Shown in pieces: positions 44,145 through 53,083 of a stretch of DNA of 64,000 nt. This stretch comes from CALOFP01 sp942492635 (GTDB lineage Bacteria; UBP6; UBA1177; CALOFP01), in contig CALOFP010000004.1 of NCBI GenBank assembly GCA_942492635.1, positions 124,001 through 188,000 of the forward strand. Reading direction: 5' to 3'. How positions within the stretch are numbered: the first letter of the stretch is position 1; the number at the start of each line of letters is the position of its first letter. The notes under the pieces were generated by a model. The model worked only from the letters and a program-made list of their open reading frames with translations, was not told the origin of the DNA and did not search any database. A program made the translations under genes and the position numbers.

Positions 44145-46919
44145 TCAGAAACTGTTTCCGATTCCCAGGTAGAAGGTTGTTCGGGCCCGATCTCCCAGAC
44201 CTCTTGCGACGCCGGCTTTCATGAGCCAGGGCAGGTGGTACCACCAGTACATAAGAAGCTTCACTTCCCCTCCGAAGGATATGAGATAGTTCCACTCCGT
44301 AATGTCGTCTCCCTTCGCACCTAACCCGTAGTCGACAAAGAAGGCTCCCTGGAGACTCTTGAACATGATAGGTAGAAGCCCGAATCCCCCGTTGATTGTA
44401 AAAAGATGGGCCCGAAGTTCGTTGTTGGAGTAGTAGACGGTCGGTCCGGAGGCTGCGCCGGGACTGTAGCCTCTTACGGTTATTCCGTTTTCCGTGCCAT
44501 ATACCATCCTGTTGAGATCGATGCGATCTCCGCCGTTTTCCTCTCCGCCGAGAGAGAATTTGCCGGAACCTTTGAGAAAGGAATGGAGCTTATGGGAGGT
44601 TATGAATCCCAACTTTCCGGATTCTCCGAAAAGAAGAGAATAGCGAAGAGTCGGGGAAAAGATTATTCTGTCCCTGGCCTCGACAACTCCGCGAAGAAAA
44701 GAGAAGGGGAGATCGATGGAACTCCTTTCCATCTCGGAAAATATGAGGTAACTGCCGGGAGCGAATGATAGGTACCATCTGTAGGCAAAATTAGCTATCA
44801 GATCCGGTGTTTCGCTTGGAGACGGATCCGGAAACAGGGGATCGGAGTGAAAGTGCTTCGCGTAGTCCCAACTCTGTCTCACTCCGAGAGAAAGGGAAAG
44901 CTGCTCCTCACCTCTCGAGAAGCTTTCATAATCACTGAAAAACCTGTTTTTTCGCCTCTCCCAGCCGATCCAAGAGAGTATCGATTTTCTATCATAGACA
45001 AGGTTTCGGTCTGAAGAGTCGCTGTAGACAACCTCTCCGTCTGAAAAGACAGAGCCTATGCTGAACCCCGGAACTATTTCACGATCACGGTAAAGAAGGG
45101 AAATGGAACGCATAGGTGATCCTGTTACCTTTTCCCTGTATTCGGCCCTGTATTCTCTATCCAGCGTATTTCCCTCACCATGCAGTGTGAATCCGACCGA
45201 TGTTCCTCCGTTTCCGAGCTTCAGATAGGGTTCAATGAGTGAGGGAAGCAGCCCTTCGTAAAAATCAGCTTCCTCCAGTTCGTAATCGTTTTTGAAACTA
45301 TCATCTCCCGATCCTAAGGTTGTTAAGGGTTTGAGATGAAACGCTTCCCATGCGATCTTCTTTTCGGCAGGATAGTAACCGTCGTTGTCGAATCCCACAT
45401 ACTGAAGCTTTTTTTCAACCAGCCGCGGAAAAAGCATTACTTTCTCCGGCCTATCGACCGTAAGAAGCTCATTTTTCTCGAGATCCAGAATCATGGGGAC
45501 AATTTTTTCTTTCATATCGGAGGAGAAGAGGATTCGACCGTTATCAAAAAATGATGGAGTGTACTGCTGCCCCTCGATCTTGAACTCTTTGATCTTCCCG
45601 GTTTCAAAGTTGTAGAGCATCAGGTTCTTTTCGGATTTTTTGTAGTTTCCTATGAAAACCAGATTTTTTCCGTCGGGGGAAATTGAGGGAACTTCCATCG
45701 TGTCCAGTCCGGGAAATTCCCTGTAGAACAGGAGCTTTGCGTCTGAAAGAGATCTTACGGTTACGCTGCAGATGCCTCTTTTGTATCCGGTATAGAGAAA
45801 ACTGTCGTTGCCTGAAAATACCGGATATGTGGCCGATTCGCCCCTGGTAAGCCTCCTGTAGTTTCCTTCGCTGTAGAAAAAGATGTCGTTTTTAACCTCG
45901 TCATGCCTTCGGATCACTCCCAGAGAGAGAAGAATTCCCTTCTTGCCGGCTGAGAAAGAGTGGAGAGAAGGGGTCCTGAGAATAAGACTCTCTCCTTTCT
46001 CATCTGTCCTGTAAATTCCCCGCTCTCCAGCGCGGGATGCGTAGAAGAATGTCGCTTCCGAAGACGGAGGCGAAACAAAAAGCTCCGTGAATCGTCCTTT
46101 CGGAGCAACTCTGCCGATTCTACGCTCCAAAAGGAATTTATCGTACATGAGGCTGAACTCTTCCCCGAAACTGCCTCTGGCCTCCATTTCCACAAGGAAC
46201 GGAACGACGTTGTCGGATATTTCCTCAAAAAATTTCGCAGCCTTTTCAGTTCCATGCAGGCTAACCACATAGTCGTAAAAGAATGTTCCGTAGAGGTAGA
46301 GCGCCGAACCGGAAAGCCAGTGGTCGGGATCCCCCGAAAGCGCCCCCAGCGAGAGAACCCTGTTGGAGTCGAAGAATGACTGCAGGTAGTTTCTGTAAAG
46401 CACGCTGTTTTTCCTTCCGGTTCCGTCAAGTTCAGATTCCGAGTAGACGGCAAATCCCTCCTTGAGCCAGCGCGGCAAAAGGGTTCCGGGGAACAGGTAG
46501 TCGCCGAAAATAGAGTTTATGAACTTCGGAATCCCCCCGGCGTTTCCCACCTGAAGCGCGTGTGAAAATTCGTGGACTATAAGGTTTCCCTCATAACTCT
46601 TGAAGTTGGAAAGTGACGAAAGATGTTCCGGAGGATAGAGGTAGAAGTGCATTCTCCGCTTGAGGTAAGATCTGGAGTAACCGTTGGCCATGTCGGTTTT
46701 CCTGTCGAAAACAGCAACGATCTTTTTATCCGCCTTCCACCCGTAGAGTTTGCGGAGAAGTTCCGTAGATCTTTTGCTTTCGTCGATAAGGAAGAAGATC
46801 TGCCTCCTGTCCAGGTTTTCGGGAAAGTAGAGAACGAGTGAATCGGTTTCGTAACGCAGCCATTCTGCGGAAAGAAGAAGGGGTATAAGAGTGATGAGGA
46901 GAAAAAGTGTTCTCTTCAA
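44145..46919 (-). CDS. Secreted metallopeptidase-like protein with beta-propeller and outer-membrane barrel
   Basis: The 924-residue protein has a signal peptide (MKRTLFLLITLIPLLLSA) and a peptidase-MA-like domain with HEFSH (116-120) and a following WLKEGFAVYSE that supplies the third zinc ligand (Glu154). TolB-like beta-propeller repeats span about 280-530 (for example SISPDGKNLVFIGN). A C-terminal region of alternating strands from about 560 ends in Phe (FYLGIGNSF), as outer-membrane barrels do. I infer a surface-anchored or periplasm-facing peptidase held by its own barrel. It lies 3 bases after the zinc-ribbon/TPR gene. Confidence 0.8.
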   Translation of the reverse strand: MKRTLFLLITLIPLLLSAEWLRYETDSLVLYFPENLDRRQIFFLIDESKRSTELLRKLYGWKADKKIVAVFDRKTDMANGYSRSYLKRRMHFYLYPPEHLSSLSNFKSYEGNLIVHEFSHALQVGNAGGIPKFINSIFGDYLFPGTLLPRWLKEGFAVYSESELDGTGRKNSVLYRNYLQSFFDSNRVLSLGALSGDPDHWLSGSALYLYGTFFYDYVVSLHGTEKAAKFFEEISDNVVPFLVEMEARGSFGEEFSLMYDKFLLERRIGRVAPKGRFTELFVSPPSSEATFFYASRAGERGIYRTDEKGESLILRTPSLHSFSAGKKGILLSLGVIRRHDEVKNDIFFYSEGNYRRLTRGESATYPVFSGNDSFLYTGYKRGICSVTVRSLSDAKLLFYREFPGLDTMEVPSISPDGKNLVFIGNYKKSEKNLMLYNFETGKIKEFKIEGQQYTPSFFDNGRILFSSDMKEKIVPMILDLEKNELLTVDRPEKVMLFPRLVEKKLQYVGFDNDGYYPAEKKIAWEAFHLKPLTTLGSGDDSFKNDYELEEADFYEGLLPSLIEPYLKLGNGGTSVGFTLHGEGNTLDREYRAEYREKVTGSPMRSISLLYRDREIVPGFSIGSVFSDGEVVYSDSSDRNLVYDRKSILSWIGWERRKNRFFSDYESFSRGEEQLSLSLGVRQSWDYAKHFHSDPLFPDPSPSETPDLIANFAYRWYLSFAPGSYLIFSEMERSSIDLPFSFLRGVVEARDRIIFSPTLRYSLLFGESGKLGFITSHKLHSFLKGSGKFSLGGEENGGDRIDLNRMVYGTENGITVRGYSPGAASGPTVYYSNNELRAHLFTINGGFGLLPIMFKSLQGAFFVDYGLGAKGDDITEWNYLISFGGEVKLLMYWWYHLPWLMKAGVARGLGDRARTTFYLGIGNSF

Positions 46920-46922
46920 GGC

Positions 46923-49900
46923 TTAGCGCTTCAGATAGTAGATCTCATCCTCGATCATCTTCTTCTCTTCCGGATCGTCGGAAACCTTGAGAAAGCGGCG
47001 GAAGTAGTGAAGAGCCTTCTTCTTCTTGCCCCACTCCTTGTAGATATAACCCAGCTGCTTCACCGAATTGGGATCGTCGGGATGATACTGAAGATTTTTC
47101 TCGTAGTAGTAGACGGCCTTGTTTAAACTGTTCTTCTCGTAATAGATCTTTGCAAGAAATGCGTATGCATCCGTATTCCCCTGCCTTATGGCCTTTACAA
47201 AGTAATCGATAGCCTTGTCCGGTTTCTCAAGGTTCAGGTAACACTCACCGATTTCCTGAGAAGCCTTTTCAAGAAGTCCCGATTTGCGATCGATCTTCTT
47301 GAAGTACTTGAGAGCCTCTCTGTAGTTATCCAGATTCTTGTAGATTATTCCCTTGAGGAGAAAAAGCTCCTGATTGTTTGGATTGAGCTTTTCGGCCTCG
47401 TTTATCTTCTCCACAGCCTCCTTGAAGTTTCCCTTGCGTATGAGAATCTTGGCGCTGAGGATATAGTTGTCGAAATCCTTCATGTCGAGCATGATGGCGG
47501 TGCTTATGACGCGATCGGCAAGGTTGTAGTCCCCCTTCTCCAGAAGGATTTCGGCCTTCTTGTAAAGAAGGTGACTCGCCGAGTGGATCGCGATCGCTTC
47601 ATCGATATACTTAAGGGCGTTGTCGTAATCTTTAAGCTTGAAGTAGGACTCTGCAATAACTTTGAGCTGACGGTGATCCTTCTTAGGAATATCGGAAAGA
47701 ATGGCGATCACTTCCTTGTACCGTCCCTGGGCAGCAAGTGACTGGGATAGGGCAGCCCTGTATTCACTGTTCTCCACATCCATCTTCACAGCTTTCGAGA
47801 GCAGCTTTGAGGATTCGACAAAGTTTTTCTTATCGAAGAGCAGTTTCCCATAGTAGAAGTATCCCTTGGAATCCTCTCCGTTGTTTCGAAGCGCCATCTT
47901 GAAATGGCTTTCGGCCTTTTCGTACTCAGCTTCCTCATAGTTCAAGACACCGTGAACCAGGTGGTGAGCATAGGTATCCTTCGCAAGCAGCGCTATCTTG
48001 TCAGCCATCTTTCGAAGCTGGTTGATGTTCTTATCGTCCACATATATGAGAGCCTTTGAAACGTAAGGGGATACCAGAGCCGGATTGATCTTGATCGCCG
48101 CATCGAAGTATCTCAGCGCCTCGTTTCCCCTTTTAAGCTTGCTGTAAATATGCGCCAGAGCTATGAAATGGTGAGGATCTGAAATCTTCTGAGTGTCTAT
48201 CTTCATCAGCTCCAGATTGGCCTTATCCGGACTCTTCATCAGGATAAGAAGCCTGGACTTCCCGAGGATAGCGGGGAGGCTCTTCTTGTTCATGGAGAGG
48301 GCTCTGTCATAATGTTCGAGCGCCAATGCGAACTTCTTCTGAAGTCTCAGCAGATCCGCCAGTGCGACAACAAAATCCGCATTTGCCGGATCCTGTTTCA
48401 TTGCTTCCCTGTACTGAGTCGATGCCTCCTCATAGCGATTCAGAGCCGCGAGTGCGTCCCCTTTCAGGGAAACAAGTCTCGATCTCATCTTCTTTTCCGT
48501 GGGGGAAAAACCGTTTTCGGCGGAAAGATACTTTCCGTTTATCGATGAGAGAAAATCAAGTGTCCTCTCCGGATCCTTCTTGCTGCGAATCAGCAGCTCT
48601 GCCTTTCGTATGTAGGATTTCAGGTGATTGGGATTGCGTGAAACGGCCTTGTTTAGAAAAGCAAGGGCTGAATCCACATCGCCGGAAAGTTCCTTGACCT
48701 CCGAAATGGCGTAGGCTATCTTGCTGCTCTTTCCCGAAGAGTAGATGAGGGCCCTGTTGAAGTATCCGTCCGCCTCGCTGTACAGCTTTTTTCTGTAGGA
48801 GATCATCCCCAGAATGTAGAGGATTTCCGGGTCGTTCTTATCGCCGAACGGCTGAACAATTTTAAGCGCCTCATCCTCCCGCTTCTTGTAGAGGCTGTAA
48901 AGGGCCCGGGCCCGGGCTATATCCACATTATCCGGAGCCTTCCTGGAATAGAGTTCCAGCCTGGCATGAACCTTGTCGACCTCCTCAACCGTCTTTCCAT
49001 ACGAGAGGGCCAGATTAAGTTTAATTTGACCGTCAAGCCCCACAACGTTGGCGGGAACTTCTCCGGCCTTCATATACTGTTTCATTATTCCGACTGCTCT
49101 GAGATAACCTCGGAGGTTGTCCCTGTCTATCTCCTTCCTCACATCGTTGAGGGATCCGGAATTTTCAGCTATCGATTCGGTAATTCGTTCAAGGAACTCT
49201 CCGCTCTTCTCCTTCTTAACAAAGTAGGTGCTGTAGATGTAGTATCCGCCGAAGGCGAGAGCAGCCACCGCACATATCGAAAAAAGAATTCTGATCAAAG
49301 CCCGGTTCCTGAGACGTCTATCCCTTCGCGCACTCTCCTTCCTGGCGATCTCGGAAACACCTGCCTCGGGTATGTGCGTATGTTCTATCCTTGTAACTTC
49401 TCCGGTTACCTCTTCATCCTCAAAGGGCCCGATTTCATTTTCATCTTCAGCCTCATCACCCACAAGAGAGAGTCTCGGTTTTATTGCTGTATCCGATGTA
49501 AGGTCGAACTCCTCCGCTTCCTGGACAGACTCCTCCTCAATATTAAGAAAAACTCGGAGTTCCTGCCAGTTGACACCGTCCAGTGATATTTCGTCATCCA
49601 TAGTGGCCAACTCTCCTTCGAGAAGCTGTTCAAGCTCCTTCTCAACAAAGGGCCCCAGAATGTCGCCTCCTCTCTTCCTGCGGATAAAAATATTTCCGAC
49701 GCTGGTCTCTTCCATAGCCTCGGGCTTCTCTATCTCAAACTGCCGAGTACTCTCCGCAACAAGACGATCTTCGATGTCGAGGGACTCCACCTCTCCCAGC
49801 GGGTTGTCGCTGAAAAGATCGGAAAGGAAATCCTGTTCCTCTCCGCCTGCACCCTGTTGAAGACCTTCGTGTGAGTGCCTCTCTATGTCAAGCGACTCGC

Positions 49901-50195
49901 CCCCGCTCTCCTCGCCGGTATCCGCATACCTTGTTCTCTCTATGATTCCTCCAGGATCCGTATCCTTCTCCGCAGCACTCTCTTCATGATCGGGAAGATC
50001 GGGAAAGTTGTTCTGTTCCGCCTTAAAATCACTGAACAGATCATCAAGAGGGTTCTCAGGAGGCGGGGGAGTACTGCGTCTTCGAACTCTGTACTCCGTA
50101 CTGCACACGGAACATTTGACGACCAGCCCCTTTTCGGGAATCGTGTTGTCATCTATACGATAGGTGGTCTTGCATTTGGGACAGGTTATCTTCAT
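46923..50195 (-). CDS. Zinc-ribbon, single-membrane-helix, TPR-repeat protein
   Basis: This 1090-residue protein starts with an MJ0042-type zinc ribbon (C5, C8, C28, C31). An acidic linker and a GYF_2-like segment follow (GDILGPFVEKELEQLLEGEL, about 178-197), then one membrane helix (about 300-320). About 18 TPR-like repeats run from near 400 to the end. The ribbon is predicted to be cytoplasmic and the TPR array periplasmic. Similar architectures occur in myxobacterial-type genomes and are thought to organise protein complexes. It lies between the Crp-like regulator gene and the peptidase/barrel gene; a shared envelope function is inferred from position only. Confidence 0.82.
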   Translation of the reverse strand: MKITCPKCKTTYRIDDNTIPEKGLVVKCSVCSTEYRVRRRSTPPPPENPLDDLFSDFKAEQNNFPDLPDHEESAAEKDTDPGGIIERTRYADTGEESGGESLDIERHSHEGLQQGAGGEEQDFLSDLFSDNPLGEVESLDIEDRLVAESTRQFEIEKPEAMEETSVGNIFIRRKRGGDILGPFVEKELEQLLEGELATMDDEISLDGVNWQELRVFLNIEEESVQEAEEFDLTSDTAIKPRLSLVGDEAEDENEIGPFEDEEVTGEVTRIEHTHIPEAGVSEIARKESARRDRRLRNRALIRILFSICAVAALAFGGYYIYSTYFVKKEKSGEFLERITESIAENSGSLNDVRKEIDRDNLRGYLRAVGIMKQYMKAGEVPANVVGLDGQIKLNLALSYGKTVEEVDKVHARLELYSRKAPDNVDIARARALYSLYKKREDEALKIVQPFGDKNDPEILYILGMISYRKKLYSEADGYFNRALIYSSGKSSKIAYAISEVKELSGDVDSALAFLNKAVSRNPNHLKSYIRKAELLIRSKKDPERTLDFLSSINGKYLSAENGFSPTEKKMRSRLVSLKGDALAALNRYEEASTQYREAMKQDPANADFVVALADLLRLQKKFALALEHYDRALSMNKKSLPAILGKSRLLILMKSPDKANLELMKIDTQKISDPHHFIALAHIYSKLKRGNEALRYFDAAIKINPALVSPYVSKALIYVDDKNINQLRKMADKIALLAKDTYAHHLVHGVLNYEEAEYEKAESHFKMALRNNGEDSKGYFYYGKLLFDKKNFVESSKLLSKAVKMDVENSEYRAALSQSLAAQGRYKEVIAILSDIPKKDHRQLKVIAESYFKLKDYDNALKYIDEAIAIHSASHLLYKKAEILLEKGDYNLADRVISTAIMLDMKDFDNYILSAKILIRKGNFKEAVEKINEAEKLNPNNQELFLLKGIIYKNLDNYREALKYFKKIDRKSGLLEKASQEIGECYLNLEKPDKAIDYFVKAIRQGNTDAYAFLAKIYYEKNSLNKAVYYYEKNLQYHPDDPNSVKQLGYIYKEWGKKKKALHYFRRFLKVSDDPEEKKMIEDEIYYLKR

Positions 50196-50204
50196 AGCTA
50201 ATCC

Positions 50205-50894
50205 CTATAGGTTTGTTATCAAAGCACTTAACAGGTTGATGTTGCCCACACCCCTCAAACCGGAGTCTTCGACTCCAAAGAATCGATCACGTCGGACCTG
50301 CAGCAACCGACGTCTTATTGAGTCACCGCACCTGGAAAAGATCATTGTCTCCTCTTCCAGACGGACATCTCCGAAGCGCCTGCTTTCTGAAAGAAGAATT
50401 CGAAGAGAAGGCAAAGATATTCCCAGGTTCTCCGCAAGATCCATGAGTGAGATATCGACTCTCCTGTAACCCTCATACTCTCCCTCGAGGTGAGGAAGAA
50501 GATGGAGAAGAGCTCGAACATATCCCTTTGAAAAGGGGGACGTTTCTGTAAAAACCTCCCCAACCCTTGCAACGCTCTTCCTCACAATACGGGAAGCGAG
50601 CTCCGGCTGTTCTCCCATTGCCTTCTCCAGATCCGCATCCCGGAGAAGCGAGAGAACCGTTTCATCTCCTGCAAGAACTGTGAACGGGGAAGGTTTTCGA
50701 AGAAAAGCTCCCTCTTCACCGAAAAAATCGCCGGCAGAGAGGTAAAAGAAACCCGAAGGCTCCTCAACTCGAACCTTTCCCTTGACTACCATGTGAAGAA
50801 AAGGGGAGATCTCACCCCTTCTCAGAATAATCTCTCCGGTCGCATAGTGTCTTTCCACTCTACACGTCCCTTCCGCATGCGGAGCACTTTTCAT
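50205..50894 (-). CDS. Crp/Fnr-family regulator (cyclic-nucleotide-binding domain)
   Basis: The 229-residue protein has a cupin-like cyclic-nucleotide-binding fold (GEIILRRGEISPFLHMVVKG, then FYLSAGDFFGEEGAFLRK) and a C-terminal helix-turn-helix (MDLAENLGISLPSLRILLSE). The ligand arginine of cAMP-binding Crp is not evident, so the effector is unknown. The start overlaps the DtxR-type gene by 35 bases, and the zinc-ribbon/TPR gene follows after 9 bases. Confidence 0.82.
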   Translation of the reverse strand: MKSAPHAEGTCRVERHYATGEIILRRGEISPFLHMVVKGKVRVEEPSGFFYLSAGDFFGEEGAFLRKPSPFTVLAGDETVLSLLRDADLEKAMGEQPELASRIVRKSVARVGEVFTETSPFSKGYVRALLHLLPHLEGEYEGYRRVDISLMDLAENLGISLPSLRILLSESRRFGDVRLEEETMIFSRCGDSIRRRLLQVRRDRFFGVEDSGLRGVGNINLLSALITNL

Positions 50895-51315
50895 TGTTGA
50901 ACTTGTCGTCGCTTTTGCATTCGATGATTCTCTCTATCAGCTCCCGGAACTTCTCCAGCGCCTCTCCTTCGATTGCATGTTCGATTCTGCATGCAACATC
51001 TTCCGCTTCCGTCTCCTCCAGGCCGAGTATTTCGAAAAAAAAGGTCTTACACAGCTCATGCTTCTCAACCAGCCGGCCGGAGATTGCCCTGCCGTCGTCG
51101 GTGAACGTGATGAAACCGTGGCTTTCGTAGTTGACCAGCCCCTTTTCCGCGAGGGACTTGATTGCACCCGTAACAGTGGCTCTTTTAACACCAAGCATAT
51201 CGGCAATATCCTTGTTTCTTGCAACCCGGTTTTTCTCGATAAGCCTGAATATAACCTCCAGGTAGTCCTCCTGCGTCGGGGTAAGGGCCCTCATTTCTTC
51301 AATTTTATCAGTCAT
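50860..51315 (-). CDS. DtxR/MntR-family metal-dependent regulator
   Basis: From ATG 51315, with AGGAG just upstream, the product is 151 residues; the longer open frame to 51495 is an overlap with coaBC. An N-terminal winged helix (LTPTQEDYLEVIFRLIEKN, then MLGVKRATVTGAIKSLAEKGLV) is followed by a metal-binding dimerisation domain (HELCKTFFFEILGLEETEAEDVACRIEH), with the His/Glu/Cys ligands expected of DtxR members. A CSAC pair ends the protein. It probably senses Fe(II) or Mn(II). No transport gene is nearby. Confidence 0.87.
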   Translation of the reverse strand: MTDKIEEMRALTPTQEDYLEVIFRLIEKNRVARNKDIADMLGVKRATVTGAIKSLAEKGLVNYESHGFITFTDDGRAISGRLVEKHELCKTFFFEILGLEETEAEDVACRIEHAIEGEALEKFRELIERIIECKSDDKFNNEKCSACGRDV

Positions 51316-52549
51316 CTTCACTCCTTTCGGGGCACTTTTCCAGTGCCATTTCATAGGCCCTTTCGGCAATAACTGCTCCGAGCCTGTCCTTATCCATCTC
51401 CTCAAGCTCCTCCACCCTTTCGGCAAAAACCAAGACAACCCTGTTTCTCTCACTACCGAAGGGATTAAACCCCTCGGAAACCCTGTTTGCCACAACCATG
51501 TCCAGATTTTTCTTCTCTAGCTTCCGCCTTGCATTTTCAACGACGTTTTCCGTTTCTGCAGCAAATCCGATCCTAACCTGGTGAGAAGGGGCTGTGTGGC
51601 CTGACTCGTAGAGAACGTCTTTCGTGCGAAGGAGTTCGAGATTCCAGGTTCCCTCACCCTTTTTCACCTTTCGATCGCTTCTTTGAGGTGAGTAATCCGC
51701 AACAGCGGCACTCATTACCAGTATATCCACATCCCCGGAGCGTCGTGTTATCGTCTCGTACATGTCCTCGGCCGAAACAACCGGCTCAACAGTGATTCCA
51801 GTGGAGTGGGGAAGATTCATGTTTCCCGCCACCAGGGTAACATCTCCGCCCATAGCGCTAGCTGATTCTGCTATTGCGAGGCCTGTGCGACCGGTCGAGC
51901 CGTTCGTGATGTAGCGAACAGGATCGATGTACTCCCTCGTGCAGCCTGCGCCTACAAGCCATCTGAATTTTCTCTCGCCTTTTGGCGTAAGCAGATGAGC
52001 GGCAGCCCTGAATACCTCCTCCGGTTCGGCCATCCGGCCCTTGCCCGACGTATTGCAGGCAAGCTCCCCTGTACCGGGTTCGACAAAGTTGATTCCTGTC
52101 CGTTCTCCTAGAGTGCCCATGTTCCTCTGAGTCGCGGGATTGTTGTACATCTCAACATTCATCGCCGGAGCAAAAAGTACGGGAACCGTGGCCGCGAGAA
52201 GAACCGTAGAGAGAAGATCGTCGGCAATGCCGTTTGCGGCCTTCCCGAGAATGTTGGCCGTAGCGGGAGCTACGACTATCATATCCACCTCCTGGGCAAG
52301 CATGATGTGGGTTACCTTAGACGAGTCCGGGCATTCCCATGTATCAAAAAGCGGTTGACGGCCCGAGAGAGCCTCCCATGTTGCCTTTCCCACGAGATTG
52401 AGCGAATTCGCCGTTCCGACAACCTGTACTTCGGCACCGCTTTTTCGAAGAAGCCGGAGAAGGGATACCGCCTTGTAGGCGGCTATGCCTCCGGTTACTC
52501 CGAGAACTATATTCTTTCCTGCAAGTATGTGTCGCATCCTCGTTTCCAT
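51308..52549 (-). CDS. coaBC: Phosphopantothenoylcysteine decarboxylase/phosphopantothenate-cysteine ligase
   Basis: The 413-residue bifunctional protein makes 4'-phosphopantetheine for coenzyme A. Its N-terminal CoaC half (about 1-185) is a flavoprotein with VTGGIAAYKAVSLLRLL, the catalytic-His region (HIMLAQEVD) and PAMNVEMYNNPATQ. The C-terminal CoaB half starts at RFRWLVGAGCTREYIDP-like residues and has NGSTGRTGLAIAE near 210. M1 overlaps the upstream response-regulator-like gene by 43 bases; Met5 is a possible start. The 3' end overlaps the DtxR-type gene by 8 bases. Confidence 0.94.
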   Translation of the reverse strand: METRMRHILAGKNIVLGVTGGIAAYKAVSLLRLLRKSGAEVQVVGTANSLNLVGKATWEALSGRQPLFDTWECPDSSKVTHIMLAQEVDMIVVAPATANILGKAANGIADDLLSTVLLAATVPVLFAPAMNVEMYNNPATQRNMGTLGERTGINFVEPGTGELACNTSGKGRMAEPEEVFRAAAHLLTPKGERKFRWLVGAGCTREYIDPVRYITNGSTGRTGLAIAESASAMGGDVTLVAGNMNLPHSTGITVEPVVSAEDMYETITRRSGDVDILVMSAAVADYSPQRSDRKVKKGEGTWNLELLRTKDVLYESGHTAPSHQVRIGFAAETENVVENARRKLEKKNLDMVVANRVSEGFNPFGSERNRVVLVFAERVEELEEMDKDRLGAVIAERAYEMALEKCPERSEDD

Positions 52550-52902
52550 TTCTTAAGAGATTCGTAAAAATGTCTTTCGCTCTCTGCACATATCGGCTTC
52601 GGCAGAAGACGTAACCCGTCGGCAGAACTGTCGCTGTGAAAGTCTCCCGAGACTACCCACAGCTCCGCATCAGAGTTTCCCGGAAGTACGGAAATCTGTC
52701 TGGCGAGATCTTCGCCCTCTCCGGGATAGGTCAAGTTGTTGTCCACTATGACAAGATCGTATGAGTTTACGGCACAATCCGCAAGGGCCCCGCCGAAGTC
52801 AAAGGCGGTGCGAATTTCCGTTTTCTTCAATGTCTGCCGCACCTTCCTTTCGATTATCGAAAGCACCGCAGCATCATCATCGACTAGTAAAATTTTATAC
52901 AA
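52507..52902 (-). CDS. Response-regulator receiver-like protein
   Basis: I choose TTG at 52902 because AAGGAGG lies six bases before it; an ATG at 52908 would touch the Shine-Dalgarno. The 131-residue product has the receiver fold: YKILLVDDD with the acidic pair, LVIVDNN with the phospho-acceptor Asp near 50, a serine of the VSGD switch, and LLPKP with the conserved Lys. No output domain is present, so it may act by protein contact. No partner kinase is in the window. It is first in the coaBC transcript. Confidence 0.8.
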   Translation of the reverse strand: MYKILLVDDDAAVLSIIERKVRQTLKKTEIRTAFDFGGALADCAVNSYDLVIVDNNLTYPGEGEDLARQISVLPGNSDAELWVVSGDFHSDSSADGLRLLPKPICAESERHFYESLKKWKRGCDTYLQERI

Positions 52903-53083
52903 GAGCATCCTCCTTAACAACCACCACAGTATATTCATTTATAAATAATTTTCATCAAAAATAGCTTACTTTTTAATTTTTTTTGATATTTTATTCAATC
53001 TCGATCTAAATATTTGACTTTTGATTTTTTTTTTGAAATATTTACGTAATTCATTGTTAAACTATATCTAATGGGAGCACGAT

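Noticed and set aside
43885..44295. 136-codon minus-strand frame at the end of the peptidase/barrel gene
   Set aside because: It overlaps the well-supported gene in another frame, and its composition looks like non-coding sequence.
53014..53042. TTGACT upstream of the FHA gene
   Set aside because: With the 16-base spacing used elsewhere the -10 box is poor, and at 17 it is only AATATT, so it is not listed as a promoter.
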